This document shows positions 1 through 9,400 of a DNA stretch of 64,000 bases, piece by piece. The notes beneath the pieces are model-generated. The model was given only the letters and a program-made list of their open reading frames with translations, was not told the DNA's origin and did not search any database. The stretch covers positions 1 through 64,000 of the forward strand of contig CAJTXR010000007.1 in the NCBI GenBank assembly GCA_910584005.1, given 5' to 3'. The first letter of the stretch is position 1; each line of letters opens with the position of its first letter. This DNA comes from an uncultured Anaeroplasmataceae bacterium. GTDB taxonomy: Bacteria > Bacillota_I > Bacilli_A > Acholeplasmatales > Anaeroplasmataceae. Both the position numbers and the translations under genes were made by a program.

Positions 1-460
1 AATAATACATCGTTATTTTGAGGTAATTAAATATAGAGAAGAGAGGATAGGTAGTATTCTTTAAGTGCCAGTTTATATAAGACTAGGACATTGTAGCTAT
101 ACTGAGAGAATGTCAGTTTGATGTTCCACATTGAAGATGCTTCAGTAAAAAATAAGAAGTTACAATCATTAGAGGTCATTAGTTGTTAATAATAGTATCT
201 TAATGTATGAATTTTCATATATAACACAATTGAAAATTTGCTGCTATCTTTCAATTAAAGATTTCTAAAAGCATCTTAATTATAAAATCAAGAATAAATA
301 ATAGCTTAAGGAACTTTACTTTAGGCTTTTATTTTTTATATAGGATTATTTATATGACTTTATATTCAATAATGAGATTTTAGAATGTTTTTTATAGTAA
401 TAGAAAATTTAATATGGTATAATTTATAGAAAATAATGTAGAAGAATGGGAGGTATCAAT
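1..460. other. Left-edge stretch without a recognisable gene
   Basis: No convincing gene lies here. A 20-codon open stretch on the plus strand ends at a TAA at 62-64 and could be the tail of a gene outside the window, but nothing in it is recognisable. A TATAAT at 418-423 and a GGGAGGT ribosome site at 448-454 belong to the next gene. No clear -35 box was found. Confidence 0.4.
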
Positions 461-1537
461 ATGTCTAATAAAATCGATGTAGATAAATATTTTGATGATA
501 AAGTTGAATTAATCTTACAACAGAAGCAATTAAAGGAATTATCTACTAACGAAATTAAAACAATAACACGTTGTCCCAATTTCTTATATAAGTATAGAGA
601 TTTTGATGAACATACTTTTGATATGATTGAAAACCAATATGTCTATCTGGCTGAGCCTAAAGAGTTAGATGATCAATTTGAGTGCAAAGTAAATGAATTA
701 GATCTTTCTTTAAAGAGATTGAGTAATGAGCAATTACATAAAATTTTAGACTATGCGATTATTAAGAAAATAGTAGATTTAATGCCAAAACAAAATCATT
801 TCTTAATGAAAGAAGTGGAAAATGCTTGTGTTGAAAATGCTGTTTTTTCTCGAGAAAAATACATAACCTTCTTTATGAAAAAGAATAAAAAGAGTTCTAA
901 AGAAATTCAGGAAGTAATCTCAAAATCAGATGTATTAGCAAATGAATTACTTGAAAATGAAGAATTTAAAAATGTAATATGTAGACTTTTAAACCTTTTA
1001 AACAATTTAAAAACAGATACTGGTATTTGCTCGTTTGCAGAGAAAAAGGATAATCAAGTGATGTGGACTATGTATGCAAATCATTATAAGGGGTATTGCA
1101 TAGAATATGACTTTTCAAGCGAATTAGATAATCCAAATTATTTAGGATGCTGTTATAAGCTATATCCTGTTTTATATAAGAAGAAACGAGATTTTAATAT
1201 TGTAGGATTTTTGACTGCAATTATAATGAATGCATTTCTTGAAGAAAAAGTCCAAAAGAAGAATTATCCTTCATTTTTGAAAGAATTCCTTTCTATTATT
1301 CTTACTAAAGGAAAAGATTGGGAGTTTCAAAAGGAATGGCGTTTGATTGATTCTTGTAATACAAACCATCCTGCTCCAAAAATTAAGGCTATTTATCTCG
1401 GAAGTGAGGTTGAAGAAAAGAATAAACAAATGATTTTAGAATATGCTAAAAATCATAATTTTAAGGTATATATACAAGAGAATGACTATCAGACTTTAGA
1501 ATTAAAATTCACTGAATTAAAGGAAGCTATCCAATGA
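461..1537 (+). CDS. DUF2971 family protein, first gene of a putative defence cassette
   Basis: The N-terminal third holds the DUF2971 pattern: FLYKYRDFDEHTFDMI followed by YLAEPKELDDQFEC. Later come the typical WTMYANHYKGYCIEYDF segment and a KDWEFQKEWRL segment. DUF2971 proteins have no firmly established activity but are frequent in defence islands and near mobile elements. An upstream in-frame ATG at 446 exists, but GGGAGGT at 448-454 sits correctly for ATG 461, so 461 is the start. The stop overlaps the next gene's ATG by four bases, which implies translational coupling. No signal peptide or membrane segment is seen. The family call is by motif; the defence role is inferred from context. 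Confidence 0.75.
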   Translation: MSNKIDVDKYFDDKVELILQQKQLKELSTNEIKTITRCPNFLYKYRDFDEHTFDMIENQYVYLAEPKELDDQFECKVNELDLSLKRLSNEQLHKILDYAIIKKIVDLMPKQNHFLMKEVENACVENAVFSREKYITFFMKKNKKSSKEIQEVISKSDVLANELLENEEFKNVICRLLNLLNNLKTDTGICSFAEKKDNQVMWTMYANHYKGYCIEYDFSSELDNPNYLGCCYKLYPVLYKKKRDFNIVGFLTAIIMNAFLEEKVQKKNYPSFLKEFLSIILTKGKDWEFQKEWRLIDSCNTNHPAPKIKAIYLGSEVEEKNKQMILEYAKNHNFKVYIQENDYQTLELKFTELKEAIQ

Positions 1538-2580
1538 AAACGAGAAATCATTATGTATCAAAATGTTATTTGAAAATGTGGGAAAATTCTGACAGGAATA
1601 TACAAGTTTACAAGAAGATTGTAGTTAATGAAAATGAAGCTTTATGGAGAAAAAAGAAAGTATCTCAAATAGGATACTTAAATGATTTTTATATTGTTTA
1701 TGATGGACAATCGAAAGATAATAGTGAGCAATATTCTGATAACTTTGAAGAAATTTTTAACAAGACTTTTGAGAATCGTTTGGGAAGAATATTAAAAAAA
1801 ATTGATGACGGAAGAGATCTTGAGAATAAGGACTGGACTACTCTCTTCAAGTTTATCTCTGTCCAACGCTATAAAACACTTGATGGATATTTAAGAATTC
1901 AGCAATTATCTACTGACAAAATGGAAGAAATTATTCCAAATGTTATAAAAAACTTGGAACAAGGAATTCTCGCAGGAGAATTATCTTCAACAGAACCTAT
2001 TGTGAATGCCAATAAGATCGCCCTACCCCTTGATGTAGAATTAGGAGCAAAAAGAGAAGGGAATATTGATTTGAAGGTTAGTTTTGTAAGTGGTAGAAAT
2101 TGCTGGTTAAATCAATTAATTAGATTAATGGATAGACTTTATATAAGCTTAGAAAAGCATTCTTGGTCACTAGTAAAAGCTCCATTAAATAAGGAATGGA
2201 TAACATCAGATAATCCGGTTATAACTTTAAATTATTATAATAAAGATCATTATGATTTTAATGGTGGTTATGATTCACCAAATGCACATATAATCGTTCC
2301 TATTTCGCCCAAATATTTGTTATTTACTCAAATTGGAGTAAAATCAGAACCAGTATGGCAAGCAGATATGGAATTTTATGAAAAGATAATTAAATTTATA
2401 TGTGAAAATGCTACTATTTCTATATTTTCTCGGAATGAAAATAAATTAGTAGAAAAATATTCTAAGAGAAAAGTAAATGATAAAATAAATAATTTGGGCA
2501 GGACTTTATTTGAAGAATATCAAGAAAAAGAAGTGCCAGTTTTAAAAAAGAATTATGAGAATATGGCAGAAAGGAAATAA
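1534..2580 (+). CDS. DUF4238 family protein
   Basis: The protein opens with KTRNHYVSKCYLKMWEN, the DUF4238 start pattern (HYV...YLK.W), and carries the later TSDNPVITLNYY segment typical of the family. At 348 residues it has family length. The biochemical function is unknown; DUF4238 genes are scattered in accessory regions and are often coupled to other uncharacterised genes. It starts inside the stop of the DUF2971 gene (ATGA overlap) and ends three bases before the next ATG, so the three genes form one transcript. No secretion signal is present. A nuclease role has been suggested for relatives, but I see no catalytic motif clear enough to claim it. Confidence 0.7.
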   Translation: MKTRNHYVSKCYLKMWENSDRNIQVYKKIVVNENEALWRKKKVSQIGYLNDFYIVYDGQSKDNSEQYSDNFEEIFNKTFENRLGRILKKIDDGRDLENKDWTTLFKFISVQRYKTLDGYLRIQQLSTDKMEEIIPNVIKNLEQGILAGELSSTEPIVNANKIALPLDVELGAKREGNIDLKVSFVSGRNCWLNQLIRLMDRLYISLEKHSWSLVKAPLNKEWITSDNPVITLNYYNKDHYDFNGGYDSPNAHIIVPISPKYLLFTQIGVKSEPVWQADMEFYEKIIKFICENATISIFSRNENKLVEKYSKRKVNDKINNLGRTLFEEYQEKEVPVLKKNYENMAERK

Positions 2581-2583
2581 ATT

Positions 2584-3312
2584 ATGAAATTAGAAACAGC
2601 ATTAGAAGAGTTAAAAGATGATTTAAACAATAAAATGATTATATTTAATGAATTTGTAAAAAAAGCCCAGTCTAATAGAGATTATTATATTTTTGGTAAA
2701 CCTTCTAGTGTAGGAATGATAGAAGATACTTTAGCAATTTTTGGATTGGATTATGAAATGACTGCATTTAATCAAAGTATGCATGAAAAAAATTTAAAAA
2801 TTCTTAAAGAATTTATTTTGAATAATGCGTCTGAAGAACAACTAGAGATACTTATGGATTTTATAGATAAAGATAAGCCTTTGCCAGTAATTGATAAGAG
2901 AGAAAAGAGTAGTGGGAATGTCTTTGTCTCAATGGTTATGAATCCCAATAAATATGATGATGTGGAAGACATAAGAGCATCGATATCAAAAGCAATAGAA
3001 TCAACAGGGAATACTCCGTATTTTATTGATAAAACTGCACATAACGAAAACATATTTAATACAATGTTAAAAGAAATTAAAGCATGTAAATTTTTAGTGG
3101 CAGATTTTACTCATCAAAATGAAGGAGTATATTTTGAGGCTGGTTATGCTAGAGCATTAGGAAAAACAGTTATACATACTTGTAAGAAGGATGATTTTGA
3201 TAATATTCATTTTGATATCAAGCAAACTCAATTTGTCATTTGGGAAAATGAAAAAGACTTAATAACAAAATTAAAGAATCAAATAGAATGTTCGAATTTA
3301 AATCTAAAATAA
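2584..3312 (+). CDS. Nucleoside 2-deoxyribosyltransferase/TIR-like protein with helical N-terminal domain
   Basis: Residues about 110-242 form a Rossmann-like domain beginning VFVSMVMNPNKYDD. It carries the hallmark VADFTHQNEGVYFEAGYARALGK, split here as VADFTHQNEGVYFE and AGYARALGKTV, as in nucleoside 2-deoxyribosyltransferase and TIR-like nucleotide-binding proteins. The Glu in VYFEAGYA matches the position of the catalytic nucleophile in deoxyribosyltransferases. The first 110 residues are helical and charged, perhaps a sensing or oligomerising part. As last gene of the DUF2971-DUF4238 operon it is the likeliest effector, by NAD or nucleoside cleavage, but that role is inferred. It could instead be an ordinary nucleotide-salvage enzyme; the N-terminal extension argues against this. 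Confidence 0.65.
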   Translation: MKLETALEELKDDLNNKMIIFNEFVKKAQSNRDYYIFGKPSSVGMIEDTLAIFGLDYEMTAFNQSMHEKNLKILKEFILNNASEEQLEILMDFIDKDKPLPVIDKREKSSGNVFVSMVMNPNKYDDVEDIRASISKAIESTGNTPYFIDKTAHNENIFNTMLKEIKACKFLVADFTHQNEGVYFEAGYARALGKTVIHTCKKDDFDNIHFDIKQTQFVIWENEKDLITKLKNQIECSNLNLK

Positions 3313-3390
3313 TACATTTTTTATTGATATAAAACAGGTAGTAACGATGTTTATCTGGGTTTTATATTTTAACCGACATATTTTAAATCA

Positions 3391-3429
3391 GTCGTTATAG
3401 ACAACACAAGTCTATTAACGGCTTTTTTA
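3391..3429 (+). terminator. Rho-independent terminator after the DUF2971 operon
   Basis: GTCGTTATAGAC pairs with GTCTATTAACGGC with one bulge, followed by a run of T from 3423. It closes the three-gene operon ending at 3312. Confidence 0.65.
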
Positions 3430-3533
3430 TTTTCCAACACCATTATTTATCATTTTATTATACAATAAATAGGATAATGTCGGAGATAGTAATAATAGTG
3501 AGTAAAACATAAAAAATTAAATAATTTTACCTT

Positions 3534-3561
3534 ACTTGGGCATTCAAACCCAAGTTTTTTT
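3534..3561 (+). terminator. Rho-independent terminator upstream of the phage-like block
   Basis: ACTTGGG (3534-3540) pairs perfectly with CCCAAGT (3549-3555), followed by a T run. It insulates the phage-like genes from upstream transcription. The same terminator-then-repeat arrangement recurs at 25849-25942. Confidence 0.8.
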
Positions 3562-3590
3562 TATTTTTTTGAAATTTTTTTATCTTTTGT

Positions 3591-3627
3591 ACTTGCGTTT
3601 ATATAGGAAGTTGTCCAGAAGGGTGAA
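3591..3627 (+). repeat. 37-bp direct repeat, copy 1
   Basis: It begins ACTTGCGTTTATATA and contains TGTCCAG and GTGAA. It matches 25906-25942 at 32 of 37 positions, and the first 15 are identical. It lies between a terminator and the sigma-like gene, so it may be a shared promoter/regulator site; a recombination site or replication signal is also possible. Confidence 0.75.
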
Positions 3628-3656
3628 GAAATATAAAACCCTAAGGAGGACAAGCT

Positions 3657-4139
3657 ATGTCAAAAATAACAATGAAGTATGAGTTTGGAGGCAAAGGGAA
3701 CTTTTTAAAAATTCAAATAGAAGAACAAGACATTCAATCTCAACATCAAGTCAAAGAAAACAATAGAGAAGTCTGGAGAAGTGAAAAGATAATTCAAAGG
3801 CATATAGCTAAATATTCTTTAAATGGAGATAGTCTAGTTGATGAAACATCAGACCCTTTGTTTAAAAGAATCCTACAAGAAAGAGAAGATTGCTTTAGGA
3901 AGGGGTTAGCTTTATTATCAGAAGCCTTATCCAATCTAACTCCTCAACAAAGAGAGATATTCCAATTAAAGGAAAAAGATAATTTAACCCTAGAATCTAT
4001 CGCAAAACTCAAAAAAATCACTCGCCAAGCAGTTCAACAACACTATCATACAGCTATGAAAAAGCTCCGTGATTTTTATTCTCAATATCCCTTCTTTTTA
4101 GAGTTCTTTCCATCTCTTAAAGGAGGTGGTGCCAAATGA
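3657..4139 (+). CDS. Sigma-70 region-4-like DNA-binding regulator
   Basis: The 160-residue protein ends in a sigma-70 region 4 helix-turn-helix at about residues 98-140: LTPQQREIFQLKEKDNLTL, then ESIAKLKKITRQAVQQHYH. Region 2 is not evident, so it is either a minimal sigma factor or a sigma-like activator, as encoded by several Gram-positive mobile elements. AAGGAGG lies just upstream of the ATG. It is the first gene after the 37-bp repeat and heads the phage-like morphogenesis block, so it plausibly controls both repeat-bearing promoters; that link is inferred. A 133-base leader with competing inverted repeats separates it from the next gene. Confidence 0.75.
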   Translation: MSKITMKYEFGGKGNFLKIQIEEQDIQSQHQVKENNREVWRSEKIIQRHIAKYSLNGDSLVDETSDPLFKRILQEREDCFRKGLALLSEALSNLTPQQREIFQLKEKDNLTLESIAKLKKITRQAVQQHYHTAMKKLRDFYSQYPFFLEFFPSLKGGGAK

Positions 4140-4230
4140 TCTAATATCTAGGATTCTAATACAAAAGAGTATCTAACCAGAACAGAAGAAGTGTTAAGAA
4201 ATAATTAAAAGATAGAAGATATTAGAATCC
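4140..4230 (+). promoter_or_regulatory. Leader with two mutually exclusive stems
   Basis: TCTAATATCT (4140-4149) is perfectly complementary to AGATATTAGA (4217-4226). GGATTCTAATA (4151-4161) is perfectly complementary to TATTAGAATCC (4220-4230). The two right arms overlap, so only one stem can form at a time, as in an attenuator or RNA switch. It lies just upstream of the putative ssDNA-binding protein gene. Confidence 0.45.
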
Positions 4231-4272
4231 ATCCTACCCAATACTTATAAAAACATTAAAAGGAGAAAAATT

Positions 4273-4752
4273 ATGCAAGGAAAAATTGACGTAATCTTTA
4301 CGATTACAAATTACGGAAGTGATCCAAAAATCACAATGAGAGCCTTACTCAAGAAAAAAGGTGTTATTTCTAAGAAAGGCAGTATTGCAGGAGCTTTACT
4401 CTTAAAGCCATATCATGAGCTTGCAAAGTATGAAACCTTCCAGTTGATTGCTGCTAACTATAAGAAGTTAGATGAACTCGATCAAGCAGTTATGGACACA
4501 AGAGGAAGTATCAAACTTGTTATTGAGGCAATGCCTGCTGAGTTCATTCATGCTAAAAGAAAAACAGATGGTTCAGAATATGATGCAGTCCTAATCAATT
4601 TAGGAACAAAGGATGCACCACATAACAGAATCTTCTATTTATCTGATATGCAAACAGAGCTTTTATCTAAAGGCTTCAAACCGGAATATGAGTTTACCTA
4701 TCAAGAAGAACCAGAATTAGAGGAGGAAGAAGAAACCGAAGAGGAAGACTAA
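4273..4752 (+). CDS. Putative phage single-stranded DNA-binding protein
   Basis: This 159-residue protein has a compact basic/beta-rich body (residues 1-140) and a strongly acidic C-terminal tail, EEPELEEEEETEEED. Such acidic tails are common in ssDNA-binding proteins. Its place directly before the small coat-like gene and the minor-coat-like genes matches the ssDNA-binding protein of filamentous phages. I recognise no OB-fold signature by eye, so the assignment rests on the tail, size and gene order. The start is ATG after AAAAGGAGAAAAATT. No signal peptide. It could also be another small element-encoded regulator. Confidence 0.45.
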   Translation: MQGKIDVIFTITNYGSDPKITMRALLKKKGVISKKGSIAGALLLKPYHELAKYETFQLIAANYKKLDELDQAVMDTRGSIKLVIEAMPAEFIHAKRKTDGSEYDAVLINLGTKDAPHNRIFYLSDMQTELLSKGFKPEYEFTYQEEPELEEEEETEEED

Positions 4753-4760
4753 TATGACCT

Positions 4761-4940
4761 ATGGAAGAAATCTTATCTTTCCTATCTAAAATTTTATCCA
4801 CTCTAGGACAAGCTCTTGTCTTAGGGTGGAAAACATTTAAATTCCTACTATCTAAAGTATGGAAATTTATCCTAGGTTTAGCTGGTCTAATCCTAGGATT
4901 CTTCACATTGAAACATTTAAAAAATAAGGAGGATTCATGA
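4761..4940 (+). CDS. Small hydrophobic peptide, candidate major coat protein
   Basis: A 59-residue reading frame fits exactly between its neighbours and overlaps the next start by four bases (ATGA). It begins MEEILSFLSKILSTLG (acidic then amphipathic), continues with a hydrophobic span FILGLAGLILGFFTL, and ends basic, KHLKNKEDS. An acidic N-terminus, hydrophobic middle and basic C-terminus within 40-60 residues is the layout of filamentous-phage major coat proteins. No cleavable signal peptide is obvious, unlike many inoviruses. No convincing Shine-Dalgarno site precedes it; translation may be coupled to the upstream gene, whose stop lies eight bases before. Coding is well supported by position; coat function is inferred. 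It could also be a holin-like or pVI/pIX-like membrane peptide. Confidence 0.55.
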   Translation: MEEILSFLSKILSTLGQALVLGWKTFKFLLSKVWKFILGLAGLILGFFTLKHLKNKEDS

Positions 4941-6460
4941 AGAAATTTAAAATACTTACTCTAATACTCCTCACATTTACGTTCTTCCTTTTCACATTCC
5001 AAACCTTCGCCGCTGAAGAGGAAGAACCTAAGGTATCGATTCAAATCAAAAATGAAGTAGATGCCTATGTCCAAAAGGGTGTCCTACAACCCTTTCATCA
5101 AAGCCTATATGACTTAGAAGGATATCAAACCGTCTATTGGAAGTTTGTTAAAATCAATCAAAATTTCGATAGCTTTAAGTCTCTAACAGAAGATCAAATT
5201 AGAAGTTTTATTCATTCCTATCGCTCTAAAACAGATGAAACATGGAATTATCTTTTTAAGAATTTAGATATTGAACCCCAGTATTTAGAACAAGGTCAAA
5301 TCGTAGGACTATACTGGGATTCCTTTGTAGAAGATTCAAAGGATGGTTATCTATATCTCATCTGGACCTCTATGTATAGCCCATCTGAGTTTATGAATTT
5401 ACTAGAGATTAAAGAATCTAAGAAAACATATAAGCTTTATGATACCAAACAGGATGAAGAAAAACTCAATATGAATTGGTATGATTCTGACTTCTATAAT
5501 TTTAGAATGTGGAATTTAACTCTACATCTAACCCCTATTGCTGGATATGTAGGTAAAGAACACTTTGGCTTACCCTTAAAACAGAAGTATTCCTTTGAAG
5601 GCTTTACGGCAGGATTAGATGACGCCCAATATGGCTATGAAATCGATAAGGAAAAACAATTTGATTTAACCTCTACCCACAAAATGGAATTTGATTTAGG
5701 ACTTACTCCTAAACAAGATGGAAAGAATAGTATGCAGCTGGTAACTCATGGCTATGAAATCATCAAGGAATGTGAGGTACAATCTCACTTTGACTTAAAC
5801 TTTGGTGGCTATATCCATTACGCTATGTTTAATACAACGATTCCCATAGATAAAATCTACCGAGTCGATGTATCCTATAAAATTACCAATGATAATAAAT
5901 CCTGGTATCAATTCTTTCTACCTTCAGATGAACATCAAATCAAAAAATCCTTAACCTGCGAAAGAGTAAAGGCGGGTATCTTTGGACTTTCTACCTATCA
6001 AGGCTTTAAGGAAGGCTCTTACCAATCCACTATCGATGGAAGAACTAACTATAAATATAGGCTTCACTTAAACTACGATGATGATGCCTGGAACCTCTTT
6101 GAAGGACAAGCCTTCTATGAAACAGACTACAAAAGAGTATCTGAATTTCAAATCTTGAGAATGAATTATCTTGTCGATGGAAAAACCTACGATGTTCCTA
6201 TCAAAATGGATACCGTAGAAGGAGATACCTTGTTCGCTCTTGATCCAGAATTAATCTTAGATACCCAAACTCCTTACTATACAGTTAAAAAAGGAATCGA
6301 TGATTTCTTTAGAGATATCAAGGAAAAAATCCAAGATAAGATGTGGATTATCCGGACAATTCTAGGAGTCATAGGCTTCATCATACTTGTAGTCATCATA
6401 ATAAAGATAAAGAACTTTATTCGCTTTATCTTTCCTAAAAAAGAAAAATCAAAGGAATAA
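4937..6460 (+). CDS. Secreted, C-terminally membrane-anchored protein (minor-coat/adsorption-like)
   Basis: An N-terminal signal peptide (MKKFKILTLILLTFTFFLF, predicted cleavage after TFAA) leads a roughly 430-residue extracellular region rich in Tyr, Trp and Asp. A single membrane helix near residues 473-495 (TILGVIGFIILVVIIIKIK) and a basic tail follow. This topology is that of inovirus pIII-type proteins, which stay anchored by the C-terminus until virion release. The start overlaps the coat-like gene and has a GGAGG site. I recognise no enzymatic domain. Receptor binding or envelope function is inferred from topology and gene order only. Confidence 0.55.
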   Translation: MKKFKILTLILLTFTFFLFTFQTFAAEEEEPKVSIQIKNEVDAYVQKGVLQPFHQSLYDLEGYQTVYWKFVKINQNFDSFKSLTEDQIRSFIHSYRSKTDETWNYLFKNLDIEPQYLEQGQIVGLYWDSFVEDSKDGYLYLIWTSMYSPSEFMNLLEIKESKKTYKLYDTKQDEEKLNMNWYDSDFYNFRMWNLTLHLTPIAGYVGKEHFGLPLKQKYSFEGFTAGLDDAQYGYEIDKEKQFDLTSTHKMEFDLGLTPKQDGKNSMQLVTHGYEIIKECEVQSHFDLNFGGYIHYAMFNTTIPIDKIYRVDVSYKITNDNKSWYQFFLPSDEHQIKKSLTCERVKAGIFGLSTYQGFKEGSYQSTIDGRTNYKYRLHLNYDDDAWNLFEGQAFYETDYKRVSEFQILRMNYLVDGKTYDVPIKMDTVEGDTLFALDPELILDTQTPYYTVKKGIDDFFRDIKEKIQDKMWIIRTILGVIGFIILVVIIIKIKNFIRFIFPKKEKSKE

Positions 6461-6474
6461 AAGAAAGGACAAAC

Positions 6475-9400
6475 ATGAAACATAAAATTTTATTTTCTAT
6501 TCTATCCATTTTAGGAATAGCTTCTATTTTGGGGCTATCCTTCCTCCCTAAAGAAGAGACTAACATGGATACTCCTCAAAGACTCTCTTTCTCTTCTACA
6601 ACATCAACTCAAAGTATGGTAACTAAAGAAGATATTCCCTTACAGGATTGGATTAAAACTGCTCAAGTTGGGAATACTCTTAGCTTTAACCATTTTGTTT
6701 ATACGAGAGAGGCTGCTAGAGTCTCTGTTACTTGTATAGAACCAGAAGCGGTTGAAACACTCTACCTCTATTTTAACCTACAAAGAAATGATACAGCGTT
6801 TATTCCTGTAAGTCATTATAATATAGACTTTAGTCAGCTTATCAACGTGAAGAAGGTTGTTATATTCAACAATGATCCTTTCTATTGTTTTGGCATAGAT
6901 TTAAAGAAGCTTCCTAATTCTTTTGATTTATATATCAATGGATATTTTAATAGCCTAGAAGAATATCCAAATATCAAAGAATTATATATCTGTGAGGTCT
7001 ATGATACGGACACATCAGATATAGATAGTTATAATGATTCTCATAAACTAGCCTCAACCCATATCACGAAAGTCCATTATGCAAACTGGAATCAGCCATG
7101 GACGAGTGCCAATCGCTTTTCAAATGAAGAAATAGAAAACGCTGATGGGGTTCTAGTCCAAGTAGATTTTTTACCTGAGGAAACGATTGGCTTTAGTGAA
7201 GCATTATTTTATCCTCATGATAACTTTATCTCCCAAAAGAAATTTCTTGGAACAATCGCTTATCCCTATTATCAGGGAAGACTTACTAAGATTTTTCCAG
7301 AAGATATAGAATACAAAATTGATAAAATCTCCTCTAAGATAAACACCTTTATTTTACCTTCAGATATCAACTTCACGAACTATGGAACATTTAATGTAGA
7401 TACCTTAGTTGTAGATAATGCAAACTTTAATTTCACATCGCTATTAAATTCAAAAATCCAAACATTAGTATTTAGGAATCATACAGAGGATTTTTCATTT
7501 AATCAAATCATTAAAGCGAAGAACATTTGGTTCGCCCCATTAGAAACTCCTCCAACCATTACTTCAACAGGCTATAATGAAAGTAATAATGCTCAAATTG
7601 AGCATATCTATATTCCAAATGAGTATAAAGAAGCCTATGATAAGTTTTCCTCAGAATTTTTTCAAAGTCGAATCACCTATTATGATGTGTCAGATTTAGA
7701 AGAATACCATACTTCCTTTGAATCCACCAATGGAAACATTTACTATGCAGAAGATGATACAAAAGATATTGATACCTTAGAATCCTATATTACAGAGATG
7801 TCTGAAGGGGACTTTACCTTCACCACCACCGAAGCCCTAGATACCCAGTATCAAACCTTTCTTCAAAATAAAACAGAAGAACCAGATGAACCTACTCCCT
7901 CTACTCCAACTGACTTTGTTGATGAAAGTGAATTTATAAGTGGCTATCAAGCCTTAGGCACTATCTATTACACCTCATCTAAATCCCTAGAAGATATCCT
8001 TAAAATAGCCTCTAACTATATCCTACAAAAAGATGGAAAAAGATGTGATGAAGAAAAAGAAGTCATCTTCTTAGTCAATGGAAATGCACTAAATACTACC
8101 ATTAAAGTAAATGGTAAGATTGTAGCCTCTGTAAGCTCAAATTTACATAAGCTAAATACTAAAGAATATGGCGAATTTATCTATCTACAAAATGTAGGTG
8201 CCTTTTCTGGAGAACTATTATATGATACAACTTCCACAACTACCAAAACTCCACAAGAAATCTATGCGTATCTCCTGCATCAAGTAACCACCACAAAAGA
8301 AGTTGCTATCCCAGATTTTAAAGATTTCTCTCTAACTTCCCCTTCCTCAGTAGATATCTCTTCATCTTTAATTCATACCAATGGAAATAAGTATCGAGTG
8401 AATATGGAATGTCTATCCTTTGACTTAGCTCAGGCTAAAGATTTATCTAATCCAGAAATTACATTTCAACAGGTCATGTCTCCAGATGATGAGAAAGAGG
8501 ATCCTGAAAGTGAATATGCCGTTAAGACCATTACTAAAATTTATCTACCCAATACCTTAAACGCCCGTGGTGTACCTTCTAGTATTAATAGTTCCATATT
8601 GACCTATAAAGGAACTCCTTATACAGAAAAAGAGTGTATCCATACGATAACCTCATCTAATAAAGGCGATGGAAAGGATTATACCATCACCATGGCAGGA
8701 AGTCTTCCAGATTCTATTTGGTATGAACATTCGGTTCCTGTATCTATTCTAGCAGATACCTACAACGTAGCCTTTGCCTTATGTGAAGATAACACCATTA
8801 TTGTTATTTTACCTTATTCAAAAAAGTTTTCTAAAGAGATACTATCTTCTAACCTAGAAGACTTCATCACTAAGGAACTAAAGGTAATAGAATCCAATTT
8901 AAAACTAGTAGAAGAAATGGATTTAAATCTGACTAAGACCTTTACAGGCTCCACCTATAAAAACGGAAAAATTGATATCGTTGTATCAGGACTATTTACC
9001 CTACTCAATTCCTCTATAACAACACCAGTTGACCAGTCTAAAGAGAAGGAAGGATTTACAGCACTTACTCATTTCATTTTCTCTAGCGATATTTCTGTTG
9101 AACGAGCAGCTAAACTTGTAGCTGATAAGATATTATATTTTAATGGCTATCCCGTAGATACGCCCTATAAAACGAATATCACCTTATATCCGAATTCCAT
9201 AGGCTTTGAATTTATCAAAGAGGATAAAGCTGTCCTAAGAATTACCTCCACCTATAAGGTGATTAAAAATGCTCCCTATTCCTTTGTTTCAGCAAGTAGT
9301 TCCTATCATACAGGAATCATCCTAACCAGTCCAAAGGATGTCATGGTAACAGCCTTTATGAATGAGGTTATGCCTTATATTGAGACCTCTTTTGAAGCTG

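Noticed and set aside
2..64. Tail of an upstream gene at the left edge
   Set aside because: Only 20 codons with no recognisable motif; cannot be distinguished from chance.
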